NCBI RefSeq assembly: GCF_004664715.2
Contig: NC_051075.1
Coordinates: 36,371,495-36,435,494 of the forward strand
Reading direction: 5' to 3'
DNA from: Peromyscus leucopus
Lineage: Eukaryota; Chordata; Mammalia; Rodentia; Cricetidae
DNA: 64,000 bases
Below, in pieces: positions 1-11,658 of this stretch (positions are counted from its first letter, which is position 1; every line of letters begins with the position of its first letter). The notes below the pieces were generated by a model that saw only the letters and a program-made list of their open reading frames with translations, made no database searches and had not been told where the DNA came from. The translations under genes were made by a program, and so were the position numbers.

Positions 1-3000
1 AAATAACTAGTAATGCTTCTAGAATATTTGTAGATCTGGCTAATGAGGAATCCAAGGTACTAACTCCGGATTCTCTACAGATGCAGTCATGGTTTCTGAA
101 ACAACTCTAACTTTCCATATGAAATATCATCTCCTCGAGGAAAGTGGTGCAGGCTCAGGGAAGTAGAATGGGAACAGAAGGACAGTGCTGATTCCAAAGG
201 AGATCTGCCTACCAAACTCACCCAGATCCTCAGGGGCCACTCATTCCTAAATGAACCACCTGGCCCGTGTAACGGGAAATAAATCTTTTCCTAGGTTATT
301 TGAGCATTAGTCCCGCAGAGAGTGATTCCAAGATGCAGAAAGAAGGAAATTTAAATCATGAAGAGAATAAACAATGGTAATACCTTCTCTTTCAGCACAA
401 AGGACTTAGTTTATTCTAAGATTTTCCAACCGCCCTGATTCTGAAGCAGATCTGTGGCAGACACTAAAACTGCATCCATTTGGAGCCAGACTCCCACTGT
501 TTAGGCATTGCACAGATTCCCTAATATGATCCGTCATGTTGTTTACGGAACAACTGAATAGGGAGCTGTGGGAACTGGAAGTGGGTATATCATCACCACA
601 AGGGTGTCTGAACAGTCTCTAATATCTGAAGTGAGCTGGAAAACAAAGGCCAATGCTTTTTTTAAAAAATAGTTAGGTGAATGGCTTACGGTGGCCATGG
701 TGAGCTGAAATCCACCTTTTTTAGCTCTCATATTTCAAACTATTCCCGACACTGAGCCATGGGATTACTCTATAATAGTGTGTTGCTGAATGTTTTGTGG
801 GATTGGGAAATGGGCGTTTTTTAAGGCTCAACACAAGTAACTGAATCATCAATAACAGAAAGTTTTCCAAATAATGACATATTTTAGAAATAGGGTTCTC
901 ATGCAAAAATATCATTACTTCCCTACCAGGAAGACATACCAAGTACACATACCAGGAAGACAGACAAATGGCTGGCTGACTCCCTACTCTTCTAAGTGGA
1001 AAGAGCTAATAAGAGAACACCAGAAATCTGCTAAGGAACATAGAAGGCCTCCTTTTAATTTTCAAAAAAAAATTTTTGCATTTATGTCTGTATGGGCCAT
1101 GCTTGATCACATTTCTTGTATAATTAGCAAGAGTATTTCTGCAGCTTGGAAGCCAGAGATAAAATTAATATATTGGTTGATACCCACAACAGTCTCTCAG
1201 GTGTCATCATTGAGAATTATTATTTTCAGCAGTTCATGGCTCATTTCTTTAAAATTAAAATTAGTGTTGTGGCACCCAAGGATAATTTTCCAGCTGTCTC
1301 TACAGAGAATAATATAAGGTTGGTGAGTTTAATGAATGATAGTTTACTGTCATTCAGAGTCAGTGCAATGAATGAGTTTGGATTTGGTAGGAACTAGAAT
1401 CATCGCCTTACCACTGTATCTTCATTAATATGGCCATGTTAGCTGATAAATTATGCCCAGCATCTCAATTACCTTATCAAAGAAGATGATTCCTAATGAC
1501 CAAGGAGGGGATAGGGAGGCAACGAGAAATCAGGGCCAAATTAGTTGAGATGAAATTGAACTGTCGCAGATTGGCAGTTCAGGTCCGAACTAGTTAGCAG
1601 GAAATGTCTAGCTAAAATTAGCAGGAAGATGTGAAGGCAGTGTGGAAAACAAAAATAAATAGGAACTAGACTGTGAAGGTCATGGAAGGTGACAGGGGGG
1701 TGGGAGGCTCTGCAACTTCTCTAAACAAGCAACCCATATCAGCTGATGCACACAGTTATGGAAGGTTCACAAACACACACCAGCCAGTGTGCGTGTGATC
1801 CAGACAGCTAGCAATGCTTAATAAGGTCTTTGTGGAGACCCTATGGGTGAGACCCAGGTTGGTACTGTGCATTGGATTCCTTTGCTGGTGAATTCTTTCC
1901 AGACAGACCATCCCCTGCCCGTTGTTTCCTGTGCTCCCTGTCAGTTGCCTTCTAGCTGGATTTGGCCTAAAGCACAGAAAAGAAAATGGAAGGCAGGGGA
2001 ATGGAAGGCTCTGGGGCATTTCTAATCCACCCTGTCTGTGCTAAGTAGCAGATGCGTGAGAGAGTACATCCCCTCCTTTGTCCCCACTCCCACTGAGTGT
2101 TCAGCAATGAGTGACCCCCATTCATGGGCTCCAGCACCACCAGCTTCTCCCTGTTTGTCTCTCAAATGGGCATGGCCACAGCTCTGTTTCCAGACTACCT
2201 ACTGGCCTCACTCGCCTCCTCAGTTCCTTAGCCCATAATGACTGTTCCTTGTGATAAATGTATTTTAAGTGTTTTACTTAGAATGGTTTGTTTCTATGGA
2301 TGGACTTTGGGTATCCCCTGGGTGAAGCCACAATAGAGAAGCCTCAGGAATCTGCAGGACACACCCAATCATTCTCACTGTCACTTTAGAGAGGGAGAAC
2401 ATAGATCATGATGATAAGGTGGCCACAGAGCACATGTTTACATGCTTTTACTATATTCTTCTTCAAGTAACCTTGGAAGAAGACAACTGAAGTGATACTA
2501 GGTAAAGGGAGAAAAACAAATGACATCCATGCCCCTCCTCTGTCCCTACTGTCTATGGGACACTGGAGAAAACAAGCAGATGGTGGGAAGAACCATGGGG
2601 ATGGTGGCCTCAGAAGGACATCCAGTAGCAGAAAGATAACCAAGTAAGCCAGGGCTCTCCTTCTCATTCAGGGAATAAGGGGTTCTCACACAGTCTAGAG
2701 GAAAGGAACGCAGAGCAGCAGAGTAAAAAGGGAAGGCAGAAGTCCCAGGCGTGGTGTGGACTCCTCAGCTAAGTAGCAGAAATCTAACTTGAAAAAGGAA
2801 CACTAACATTAGCCATGTCTTCAAAGTCAAACACGTGGGAGATCTTGGGCTGGTGGAACCAGGAGGTGGAGCCACGTCCCACCATCTTTACAAAGAGGTC
2901 AAGAACATTTCATGATAAATAAAAAATAATATTGTTCCTTAAGACTTTTTCAAGCATCCTTAGTATGGTTTCTGTCTCCTCCTCCCCTCTTCTTTGGGAC

Positions 3001-3104
3001 TGACCTCCCTCCCCCGCCACATACCCCCAATTAAATCCCCTCTCTCTGTTTTTTCCCACTTTCTCCTTCAATATCAACTCCTGCACTAAAGGGAACATCA
3101 AGGA
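1..3104. other. No gene or repeat recognised
   Basis: About 3.1 kb of ordinary AT-rich DNA. Open frames here, such as one of 147 codons at 874-1317, are short, overlap on both strands and show no recognisable domain. I see no convincing exon, SINE or LTR boundary. Very old decayed repeats could be present but are not distinguishable by eye. Confidence 0.5.
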
Positions 3105-3975
3105 AGAAGGGCTGGAAAGATTATGAGACAGGGCACCAGGAAGTCCACTGTGAGACTGTGTCTCCTAGAAATGATAGGGAAGCTACACCCATGATACAAC
3201 CATCAACAGTATGACTGCCTAAACAAGACCTGAGCAACGACAACATCAATAGACATGCTAACATGGAAGGGGGGAGATTTCACTGCATCCTACCCCTAGA
3301 CAAGGAACTACAGGCAATTAATTACTGCTAAGAGAGGGGGGATTAGTCTTCCCAGAGATGAGCCCCTTAATTGGTTATCCAATACCAATGATCAGCCCTG
3401 AAATCCTATACATGCAAGCAACCCTAAACATTTTCAGTTGGTTTGTATATTTGTGTGTTTATATATGTGTCATGGTTAGGGTTATAATTGCTATGATGAA
3501 ACACCGTGACCAAAGCAATTCTTACAAAAGGAAAGCATTTAATTTTCTTGTTTATGGCATAGAGGGTTATCCAGATCAATCAAGACCAGAAGCAGACAGG
3601 CATGCACTGGAAAAGTAGCTGAGAGCTTTACATCCTGATCTGAGGGCATCAGGCAGAGAGAGAGAGAATGGGGATGGCTTGGGCTTTTGAAATCTCAAAG
3701 TCTACCTAGCCCCAGGGACACACCTTCTCCAACATGGCCATACCTTCTCCAACAAGGTCACACCTCCTAATCCCCAGAGTCCACCAACTTGTACCTAAAC
3801 GTTCAAATCTATGAGCCCATGGGGGCCATTCTCATTCAAACTACCACAGTATATAACAAAAATAATCAAAGAAAGAGAGGCCATCAATTTGAGAGGGAAT
3901 AAGGGAGGGGTTGTAAGGAGGAGCCAGAAAGGGGGGAATGAGGTAACTATATTTTAATTATGATTGTAAATGTTT
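3105..3975 (+). mobile_element. Lx-type L1 3' UTR fragment, split by another repeat
   Basis: Lx-like L1 3' UTR text runs from about 3105 to 3470 and resumes at 3850, ending in the usual purine-rich AT tail near 3970. Recognisable segments are the one beginning GACTGTGTCTCCTAG and the one containing CCTTAATTGGTTATCCAATA. The gap is filled exactly by the repeat at 3471-3849, which must be the younger insertion. It is non-coding and truncated. The subfamily was assigned from memory of rodent L1 consensus sequences. Confidence 0.75.
3471..3849 (+). repeat. Rodent mid-repetitive element (URR1/hAT-like, name tentative)
   Basis: This is a non-coding repeat about 380 bp long. It opens with TTAGGGTTATAATTGCTATG followed by the diagnostic phrase ACACCGTGACCAAAGCAATT, and ends with GGGGGCCATTCTCATTCAAA before CTACCACAG. 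Three other relatives occur in this window (16361-17361, 34622-34941, 55628-56023). I believe the family is a non-autonomous hAT-Charlie type such as URR1, but clean terminal inverted repeats and an 8-bp duplication are not evident here. It interrupts an Lx L1. Confidence 0.7.
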
Positions 3976-3985
3976 TTAAGAATTT

Positions 3986-4190
3986 CTGTATTTTAACTTT
4001 ATCTTACATGTATGACTCTATAGATACCTGTGCACCGCTTGCATGACTATGGAAGACAGAAAAGGGCCTCAAATGCCCTGGACCTGGAGTTATAGAAAGT
4101 TGTGAGCTGACATATGGGTGCTGGGAGTGGAACTCAGGTGTCCTGGAAGAGCAGCCAGTGCTGTAAGAGGCTGAGCCATCTCTCCAGATC
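3986..4190 (-). mobile_element. B3 SINE
   Basis: A tRNA-derived SINE on the minus strand. Its 5' end (right side here) contains the reverse complement of CTGGAGAGATGGCTCAG, the diverged polymerase III A-box region. The body reads as the B3-type sequence with GTGGGTGCTGGGA-like text inverted. It lies just beyond the L1 tail. Confidence 0.75.
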
Positions 4191-5119
4191 TAAAAAAAAA
4201 TATGTTTTAAAGACTCGAGGAAAAAGGCTATGAGTCCTGCCCCAGAGAAACATTGTAAGGCATCAGGTCACCAGAAAAGGAAACCATTCCATCAAGAGCA
4301 GTAGATGGAGATGGAAGCCACACAGGGCTTCCACCAGGGAAGGAAGAGAGACAAATAATACCATTTAAATATAATCGGAAGTCACTGACATTCAGAAGGA
4401 GTCCACTGCTGCCTCTCAGGGATCATTACCATATAGCTTCCCATAATCTCCTTAAAAAGTGAAATTAAAAGTCACCCCTGCTCTGCAGCTGCCTGCCTGT
4501 TTGCTCAATGGAATGAAATCCCTCTTCCTAATGCTGCAAATGAGCTGCCGACTTCAAAAATCCCTGAGACACTCTTGGCATTTTCTTGAAGAAAGTCCTC
4601 CTCAGCCACCCTTAATTAAGCCAAGGCGGCCGAGAGGCTTCTTTCCCACCTCCTTCAAAGAGCACAGTGGAACCTTCTGGAGTTCCTGTGTTCGGTTCTC
4701 AGCAGCATGGGCCAGCTGGGAGGCAATTCAGTCCACGTGGAAATCACTCATGTTAACACACTCAGTGGTGCTGTCTCCCCAGATGTGCCGGAGAACATCT
4801 GCCTCTGCGTTCTATGGCCCTGGGGGACAGTGGGGAAGCTGTGTTTGAGCTTTGGTGAGAGCGACAGAGAGCAACATTCCTCTGGCATGCACTCCCTCAG
4901 CTCCTCTGACAGCCTCTCTTGGGCGCCTCCAAGGCTCAGAGCCCCTTGTGTTTGCCTACATCAGCCACAGCCAGCATCTGACCCAACGAACCCAAGAACC
5001 TGCCTTCAAGACAGCTTACACATCAGCAGTCAAAGTAGCTACAGCCCATGAATTTAAGAGAGGGCTGGAGTCTCCACCCTCCCCCAGTAATAGTACAGAA
5101 TAGTGGCCACCAGCCACTC
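4191..5119. other. No gene or repeat recognised
   Basis: This is somewhat GC-richer sequence carrying overlapping open frames (4459-4848 and 4707-5051) with no shared domain, start context or splice structure that I can support. A conserved exon is possible but cannot be shown from this sequence alone. Confidence 0.4.
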
Positions 5120-5330
5120 AGAGCTGGGGGCTCAACTTAAATTCTGAGCTCCACCACCTACTGAGTGGTTCAAGCAGCTACTTCTCTGTACTTCTACCTT
5201 CTCACCTGTAAAGAGAGGTGTGGGGATCTGCAAAATGAAAGTGCTAACCTCAAGACCATTGTAGGAGTCAAACGGGTTAGTCAGCCTGTGCAAAATGCTT
5301 ATGGTCTCAAAATAAGCGAAACTTGCTATA
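5120..5330 (+). repeat. MIR element, ancient
   Basis: The order of motifs follows the mammalian-wide MIR SINE: CTCCACCACCTACTGAGTGG, then TCACCTGTAAAGAGAGG in the position of the MIR core TCATCTGTAAAATGGGG, then a decayed CTCATAGGGTTGTTGTGAGG segment. Divergence is high, as expected for a pre-rodent repeat. Confidence 0.55.
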
Positions 5331-5616
5331 TGAGAATTCTGTTTTCTGAACATCCAAGCAGAGAGCTTGTAACAGCTGCAACTCGAGTATGATGATGTCG
5401 TTGTTATTCGTGCCTTCCAAGACATCCACCACCCTGCTACCAGCACCTCTGGGAGAAGGCACACTTTGAGCACCTAGCCTACCACAGGCAGAAATTGGTA
5501 GAGATTTGTAGTGGTTAATGTTAACCGTCAGCTTGACAAATGAAGGATCTCCTGGGAGATAGCCTCTGGGGGTGCCTGTGAGAGGCTGTCTCTGTTAAAG
5601 ATGATTTTTAGTGTGG

Positions 5617-5642
5617 TGTGCATGTGCGTGTGCGTGTGCGTG

Positions 5643-5718
<76 letters not shown>
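5617..5718. repeat. (TGCG)n/(TG)n microsatellite
   Basis: About 100 bp of strictly alternating purine-pyrimidine sequence: TGTGCG units, then TGCG units, then pure TG. It sits inside the SINE at 5599-5887. Such sequence is prone to length polymorphism and to the Z-DNA conformation. Confidence 0.95.
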
Positions 5719-5720
<2 letters not shown>

Positions 5721-5741
5721 CATACCACATGTGTACAGGTG

Positions 5742-5755
5742 CCAGCAGGGGGCAA
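5742..5755 (+). promoter_or_regulatory. CTCF-like motif inside a SINE
   Basis: CCAGCAGGGGGCAA matches 13 of 14 positions of the CTCF core CCASYAGRKGGCRS, failing only at the last base. It lies within a minus-strand B3/B2-type SINE. Rodent B2 elements are known to have spread CTCF sites; occupancy here is inference. Confidence 0.4.
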
Positions 5756-6172
5756 AAGTTTGCCTCAGCTCCCCTAGAGCTGGAGTTACAGGAACTTGTG
5801 AGCTGCCCAACATAAGTTCTGGAAATGGAACTCCAGTCCTCTGGAAGAGCAGCAAAGTTCTTAACCCGGGAGCCATCTCTCTAAGCCCTTGATGGCTTTG
5901 AGGTGAGAATTCCCGCCCACTGGGAGTGGCACCATTCCCTGTCTGGGTCCTGGACAGCGTAAGAGAGTGGAGAAGGAGCATCCATTAATTGTTCGGTTTC
6001 TCATGTCATGTGACCAGTTGCTTAAGGCTCCTGCTGCCTTGATTTTCCCCACCATGGTGACCTGAACTGTGAACTAAAATGGGCCCTTTCTCCCTTAAAT
6101 GGCTTTTGTCTGAATATTTCATCACAGCAGCAGGAATAGAAACTAAAATGGGATTTTTTTTTTTTTTTTTTT

Positions 6173-6750
6173 AATTTGGAGAACCTATGCCTTTCTCCGT
6201 AGCTAATGCCGGCGCTCCATCCACAGGGCTTTGTAAATCTCATCACGCTTTTAAGCGTCCCCTGGGGGTATAGCTACGGATCTAGTGCGAGTTCATCTTG
6301 CGGCTTCAGAAATAGGAGGCTGCATCTCTCACCCACTTCCCGCTGACTCTGAGGATGCTGGCCTGTGGACAACACATTCGGTCTCAAGGCTCCTGCGCAC
6401 ACCAAACCCAGTGTCCTTCCGCCGTCCACAACCAGCACCTACCCCTCTCCCAGCAGGCTACACTTAGGGTCCAGGGGCAGCCATGCTGACATATACTGAC
6501 AGCTGGTGATCATAAGAATTGACGCCCCTGGGGGACGGCCCTTAATTAACACTAGGTGGGGTGTATCACATAGAAACGTTTCAGGGACCCCACCTGACCC
6601 GGATAACTGTGAAGTAGGGGCAATGTTTTCTGTGCTCCTCTGAGGGACTGAGCCAGTGGTAGTGGCCATGGAACCCTGCTCGCTGTCGCTTCAACACTCA
6701 GCTTCCATACCACCCCAGTTCTGTTTTGTTTCCAAGAACTCATCTTAATA
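6173..6750. other. No gene or repeat recognised
   Basis: Moderately GC-rich unmatched DNA. Small open frames at 6285-6467 and 6439-6669 overlap on opposite strands without any recognisable domain. Confidence 0.4.
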
Positions 6751-6754
6751 AATC

Positions 6755-6860
6755 CATTCATTCAACAGACAGTGACTATTCACTCTGACTCCTGTACGCA
6801 CCTGACAATAACAGACACTAGGGGTATAGAAATATCTCGGTCTCCATCTTGATGGTTCTA
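6755..6860 (-). repeat. MIR-like ancient repeat fragment
   Basis: CATTCATTCAACAGACAG followed by a decayed counterpart of the MIR 3' end (ACTGTTCTAGGGGCTGGGGATA becomes CACTAGGGGTATAG). It is short and diverged, so the assignment is weak. Confidence 0.35.
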
Positions 6861-6970
6861 CAGCCTCAAAGATCAAAGTTAGGCCTTGAAGATAAAAGAA
6901 CCCCGGGATAGAGCCGTTGCCCTCACATGACTAACACCGCCCTCCTGAGGGAAGCATGCACACCTCATGG

Positions 6971-7430
6971 TGGTTGATCTAGGGTGTCAACTTAACCAGA
7001 TGAGAAGTCAACTCAAAGGCAAGCCACTGGACGCTGCTCTGAGAAGGAAAGACCCAAGATAAATGTGGGTTGCACCTTCTAATGGCAGCTCAAAAACAAA
7101 AGCATTGTAAAGGAAGCTTCTCACTTGCTTGCTAGCCTTCCTTCTCACTCTGCTACTGCAGTCCTTCACTGGTATCGGGGGCCAGCACTGGGTTTCCAAC
7201 ATGGATGGAAGACCAGCAACTCTCCAAAGGACCTTCAGGCCCTTGGCACTAAGTTAGGACTGCTTAGGCATCCAGCTTCATGGGCTGAGCAACCACCAGG
7301 TTCTCTGCTTCTCCTATGTAAGAAGACAGCCATCACTGGACTACCCAGACCACAGAGTACAAGGTAATAAATCTCCTTAGTTATATATCCATTCCACCAC
7401 TTCTGTCCCTCTAGAGCACCCTCACCAATC
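6971..7430 (+). repeat. Rodent mid-repetitive element, second copy
   Basis: It starts with GGTTGATCTAGGGTGTCAAC. It contains CAGCTTCATGGGCTGAGCA and CAGCCATCACTGGACTACCC, then ATAAATCTCCTTAGTTATAT, and ends with CTGTCCCTCTAGAGCACCCT. These blocks, in this order, belong to an abundant rodent non-coding repeat that I know but cannot name with certainty. Confidence 0.6.
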
Positions 7431-8320
7431 CATCTTCTAAACATATTCATCACTAATGACCTTTTCCAGAGAAATGACGAGACCAGAATTTGGACTCCAG
7501 TTGCTGTCTCTCCCACTCCTTCTCTCCAGGGAATTCTGGTGACAAGACACGGTGCCAGGGGAAAGCTCACAGCTGCCTGCAGCCTAGTAGATCTGGGAGC
7601 TAGGTTGGCTGAGTCCAGCCTACCCATGCCACCCTATTAAGTACCTCACCACATCAAGAGCTGTAGACGTGAGCAGACTTTCCATGGCTTTTGCCTAAAG
7701 CGGGAAACAGCATTATAGGGACAAAGCAGATGTAGGGGAAATCATAACTATTCACAGGATAACACATGCAAGAGGAAATCCTCACTCCACCTCCTCTGCA
7801 CCTCCAGAGGAACGGCAGCTGTGGAATGAGGCTATCTTTCACTGGAGACCACTCCAAGGCTCTTTCACACAGGAGCTGCCAACAGCAAGATGACTTCTTT
7901 CCCCAGGATCTATCTGAGGGACATCCTGCATCAAGTAGCCTGAGACCTGCACCTAGCTAGAAAGAAATCCACTCAGAAACAAATCACAGTTAGGGCTATC
8001 CTAGTCTCCATGTGTAACCAACCATCTCAAGACATAAGCAAATAAAACAGAGAGCATCCTTCAAAGAACTATCAAGGGAAGAAAAGGAAACCTCTAACCT
8101 TCACATTAATCAGCAGATCATAATCTAAAATCCTGGTCTCACCATCACCTTTAAACCTAGGTCAGCATTCCAGCTCCAATTGCCATAGCTCTGTGGCTTC
8201 TCGAAGATATTAACCTTTTTATGATCGGGTTACCCCGTGTATTAAAAGTGTGACCTGATACAGAATGTTTAATGTGGTGCCCATACATAGGTCTTTCCTG
8301 AGTCCTAGGCCTACACTTAC
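7431..8320. other. No gene or repeat recognised
   Basis: Unmatched sequence. Open frames at 7235-7627 (extending in from the repeat) and 7654-7857 have no identifiable domain. Confidence 0.4.
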
Positions 8321-8321
8321 A

Positions 8322-8388
8322 AAGAGAAGGGAGGGGGAGAGAAAGACAGACAGACAGACAGAGAGGAGGGAGGGAGGAAGGAGGATGG
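8322..8388. repeat. GACA/GAGG purine-rich simple repeat
   Basis: GAGAGAAAGACAGACAGACA and then GGAGGGAGGGAGGAAGGAGG: a short impure purine-rich array. Confidence 0.85.
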
Positions 8389-9433
8389 AGAAATCATCCC
8401 TAAATTTATTTTTCATTGATACAATGACCTCTAACATAAATAATACTCACATTCTGCTTCATCTCACCATAACCCTGGCTTGTGCCCATGTGAGCCCATT
8501 TCTAGGATCATTAAGTGCAGCTTCTGCCTGTAACTCAAGACAAGCAACAGCAGAGACTGTTACTCTAACAGCAGCCTCCTTAATTCTCAATGAAACCCTA
8601 AGCACACTCTTTGACTAAGTCACTTAAAATTCTCTTCAACCTTAAAATGAAGAAATCTTGGCACAGCCTCCTAGGATTTAATGACAAACTGGCTAAAAAG
8701 AAAAGATGCAAAAAGTACTTCACAGTTATTCTGTCTCAATTTAATAATACAAGAGTGTTTCTGAGGAAGAGTTGTTTTCATACAAATATCTTTGGGGGTT
8801 GTGTATTTAAAACACAGCCACGTGATAAATATTTCATTTGCATTTATCAGATAATCGGGAACAAAAGTTGCAATCCCAGGAAAGACATTTAGCACTTCTA
8901 AATGCTGAACATTTGAAAACTAGTGTTGAGGGACTAAATAAGAGTAAAATGTACCCAAGAGGAAAATTCAGAGGCTTCAAAACATCTTGTTGGAAAAATA
9001 AATAAATAAAAAAATAGTAAAGAGCATCACAGCTTAAAAGACAGAGGATGGAGCAAAGATTTTAAAAAATTAATGAACTGAGATCTTTTCTCCAGAAATG
9101 CAATTTTTGTATCATTTAATCAGACTTGAGCTTTCTTAAATTGCCTTTGAAACAAGTTAATAAACAATATGTGCCTGCCCGGTTACAGCATCTTTTTTTT
9201 TTAACAAGTAAAATGTACTCTGAGATTTGTCCTTCCATAAATAAGAGAGCCCAAGTGGCCCCTGCAGGACTCATCTGAGGTCAGCAATGGAGACTACACG
9301 GAGGCAAAGCTCTTTCCCAAAGGCAGGAGAATCATCTAATCTCTGCTGTGCCTCTGAACAACCAACAACTGGGATCAAAGTTCACTCCTGAGCATTAATG
9401 CCTTGCCTCTAAATACTTTAAAACTAAACCTGT
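8389..9433. other. Unmatched DNA with possible conserved non-coding stretches
   Basis: No repeat is recognised. Two subregions look compositionally like conserved non-coding DNA. One, at 8818-8890, has an E-box CACGTG and the octamer ATTTGCAT. The other, at 9095-9185, is rich in TTTAATCA, TTAAATTG and TTAATAAACA motifs. This is inference from motif density only. Confidence 0.3.
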
Positions 9434-9580
9434 GGGGACTGGAGATAAAGCTAAGTGGTAAGGCTCCACCCTAGCATGTGTGAGCCCTGGGTGCCATCTC
9501 CAATACTAAAAAAAAAATAAAATAAAATAAAATAAATAAATAAGTAAATAAATAAATAATTTAAAAAATAAAATAAGATA
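9434..9580 (+). mobile_element. ID element with (AAAT)n tail
   Basis: An ID (tRNA-Ala-derived) SINE. The body GGGGACTGGAGATAAAGCTA, GTGGTAAGGCTCCACC, CTAGCATGTGTGAGCCCTGG occupies 9434-9507. An A-rich tail follows that has degenerated into AATAA/AAAT repeats up to about 9580. Confidence 0.85.
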
Positions 9581-10379
9581 AACATGGGCTGTTGGGTGAT
9601 CCAAGCTGGAATCTACCCCCATTAGCATTCATCAACAAGGAGAAAAGCCACAGATGGGTAAAGAAAGAATTGAGACAGGCTGACCAGGCAGAGACGTTGG
9701 GAAGGCTATATTAAGAAAACAAAAGGCTATTTTTGGAGTAATAGTTACTTGGCTAAAGGAACCATGAAGGGTGTGAGAGAGGAAGATACAAGAAAGGAGA
9801 GACGCCTCAAGAACATCCTCATCCCTTTCAATTTTACCAAAAGTAGTGTTACCACTACTGGGGACCAGGGTATGTCTTAACATACCAGGAAGAAATGAGC
9901 TAACAATGTAATGACTATTTTTTTTTTAATTTAGAGATTTGTGTCTGGAAGGCCACTCTACTCTCAGTATTTGGGTACATGGAAATCTGTCCCCCATACA
10001 GTGTAGGTCTACATTTTAAAATCGTTGCGAAAATATTTAAAGCTAAAAGCACAATATCTCATAGTGTAAGACAAGAAAACCCCCAATACAGCCAAGTGTT
10101 GACTCCTTGGTACTCCATAAACACCTGTTATTGATGTTCAACATGCCTTAAAACAAAAGCCCCAGTTTTCAGGGAAATAGATAATTATTCAGTAGTTTAG
10201 AGAAAGCAGCGGTGACCTTTCCTGTTTCTGGAGGAAATCAAAAGAAAGAGCGAAGGTGTGAAACACAGACACGAGATCCCAGTAGAGTTTGCTGGCACTC
10301 AAACCTTGTTAAATGCTGGCTAGAAACTGAGGAAAGCTGAGAATGGGGGAAGTAATCATCTCCAGGGTAGAAGAGCTGA
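9581..10379. other. No gene or repeat recognised
   Basis: Unmatched AT-rich DNA with one small minus-strand open frame (9632-9883) lacking any recognisable feature. Confidence 0.4.
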
Positions 10380-10639
10380 CCAATTGGTCACCCCAGTGCC
10401 AGTCAGCCCCCAAAACAAGCATTCACAAGCAACATTACATGGTCTGAACAGGTTATATTTAGGAATACATGTGCATATACATGTACATATATGCATCCAA
10501 TAACAATTAGAAAAAGAAAAAAGAGGCCGAGGCCATGAATTTAAAGGAGAATAGGGAGGACTATATGGGAGGGTTTGGAGAAAGGAAAGGGAAGACAGGA
10601 ATGTTGTATTATAATCTCAAATACAGGTTAAAAAAAAAA
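10380..10639 (+). mobile_element. Lx L1 3' end fragment
   Basis: Resembles the terminal part of the rodent Lx 3' UTR: GTCAGCCCCCAAAACAAGCA, GAACAGGTTATATTTAGGAA, an ATATACATGTACATATATG stretch, AAAGAGGCC and GAATAGGGAGGACTATATGG. It ends in an A-run at 10629-10639. Fully truncated and non-coding. Confidence 0.75.
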
Positions 10640-11640
10640 GTAATGTTGGCTAAAAATTGGCACAAAATAATCAAACAAGGTAGAAAGTGGGAGGGGGGCT
10701 AGAGAGTTCCCACAAACTGACTGCCTGCTCATTGGAGACTGCCTCTCAGATACAGAGCCCTTGATTGAAATTTCATTGCCCAGCAATTTCAGATTCTTCT
10801 ATATTAAGCAGGCACCAAACCATTCCAAACCAAGTACTAAGATATGTGAAATGTGCTAACAATTTTAAATTGCTCTCCTCCACTCATGAAATGACTCCCA
10901 ATCAACCTCCCATTCCAGTGAATATGAAGATGGCAGAAATTTTGTGAATATTAAATCACTGTGAATCGTGCATGGTAATTTAAAATTATCACAGACTAAT
11001 GTTTGGTTGAGAACAGTATTCTAATTGGAAACATGATAGAAAAGTTAGTCTAGTGCAGTGCTCCAGGACATATTGAAAGAAATAGGGCCTGCAAAGCATT
11101 ACACCACATTACAGTCAGTCTTGCCTCTGTGTCTACCTCCTTGCTGAGAAAGCAGGATTTACCCTGGGCTCACCTCCTCCTGGGATATGAGCCAATTCAG
11201 AAAGGACACTACTTGGGGTCAACTGCACTGAAAGGAAACTTCCTGAAGGCAGGGATCAGCTGCCTCAGTGACTGGAGAAGGTATGCAAGAGAAATGGAGC
11301 ATGCCAGACTTGCAAAGCAGTTCTAAACCTAGAGAAATAGGCAAGCACCTAACTGAACAGATGAGTAAGTCAGCAAAGGCCAGCAGCAATGGCTGCTAGC
11401 CAATGTGAATGTTTTAAGGCGAGCTGAATGGTTACAAATTAAGCTCAGGAGGGCACCCAAGCTACCGTCATATGGGCTGCCTGTGTGCGCAAGTGTGTGA
11501 GCTGCCGGGACTCATGATAGCCATGTAAACTGGGTGTTCACTCCCGAGACTCAGACCAAGGGGTACAGCTCACGGCTGACCTGGAGTTGTTCTCTCAAAT
11601 TGTTTGTGTTCCACATGACATAAGGGGGTGCTAATTGCAA
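10640..11640. other. No gene or repeat recognised
   Basis: About 1 kb of unmatched DNA. The small open frames at 10765-10947 and 11129-11326 have no recognisable domain. Confidence 0.4.
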
Positions 11641-11658
11641 TTAGCTGGACAACTTTTT

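Larger units (their letters stand above)
5599..5887 (-). mobile_element. B3/B2-type SINE with expanded TG/CG array
   Basis: A minus-strand tRNA-derived SINE: its right end has the inverted A-box region (GAGCCATCTCTCTAAGCCC) preceded by CTCTGGAAGAGCAGCAAAG. Its 3' tail side has expanded into an alternating TGCG/TG tract at 5617-5718. The open frames of Cys-Val or His-Thr repeats here are translations of that microsatellite and not proteins. Confidence 0.75.
5508..6152 (+). repeat. Rodent mid-repetitive element with nested B3 SINE
   Basis: A common rodent non-coding repeat. Its left arm includes GTTAACCGTCAGCTTGACAA (relative of GTTGTCAACTTGAC). Its right arm includes CCCGCCCACTGGGAGTGGCA and ends near ATTTCATCACAGCAGCAGGA. 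The two arms are separated by a minus-strand SINE at 5599-5887. The right arm is followed by a T-run at 6153-6172. Confidence 0.65.

Noticed and set aside
5595..5981. 128-codon His/Thr/Ala-rich minus-strand frame
   Set aside because: Produced by the TGCG/TG array within a SINE.
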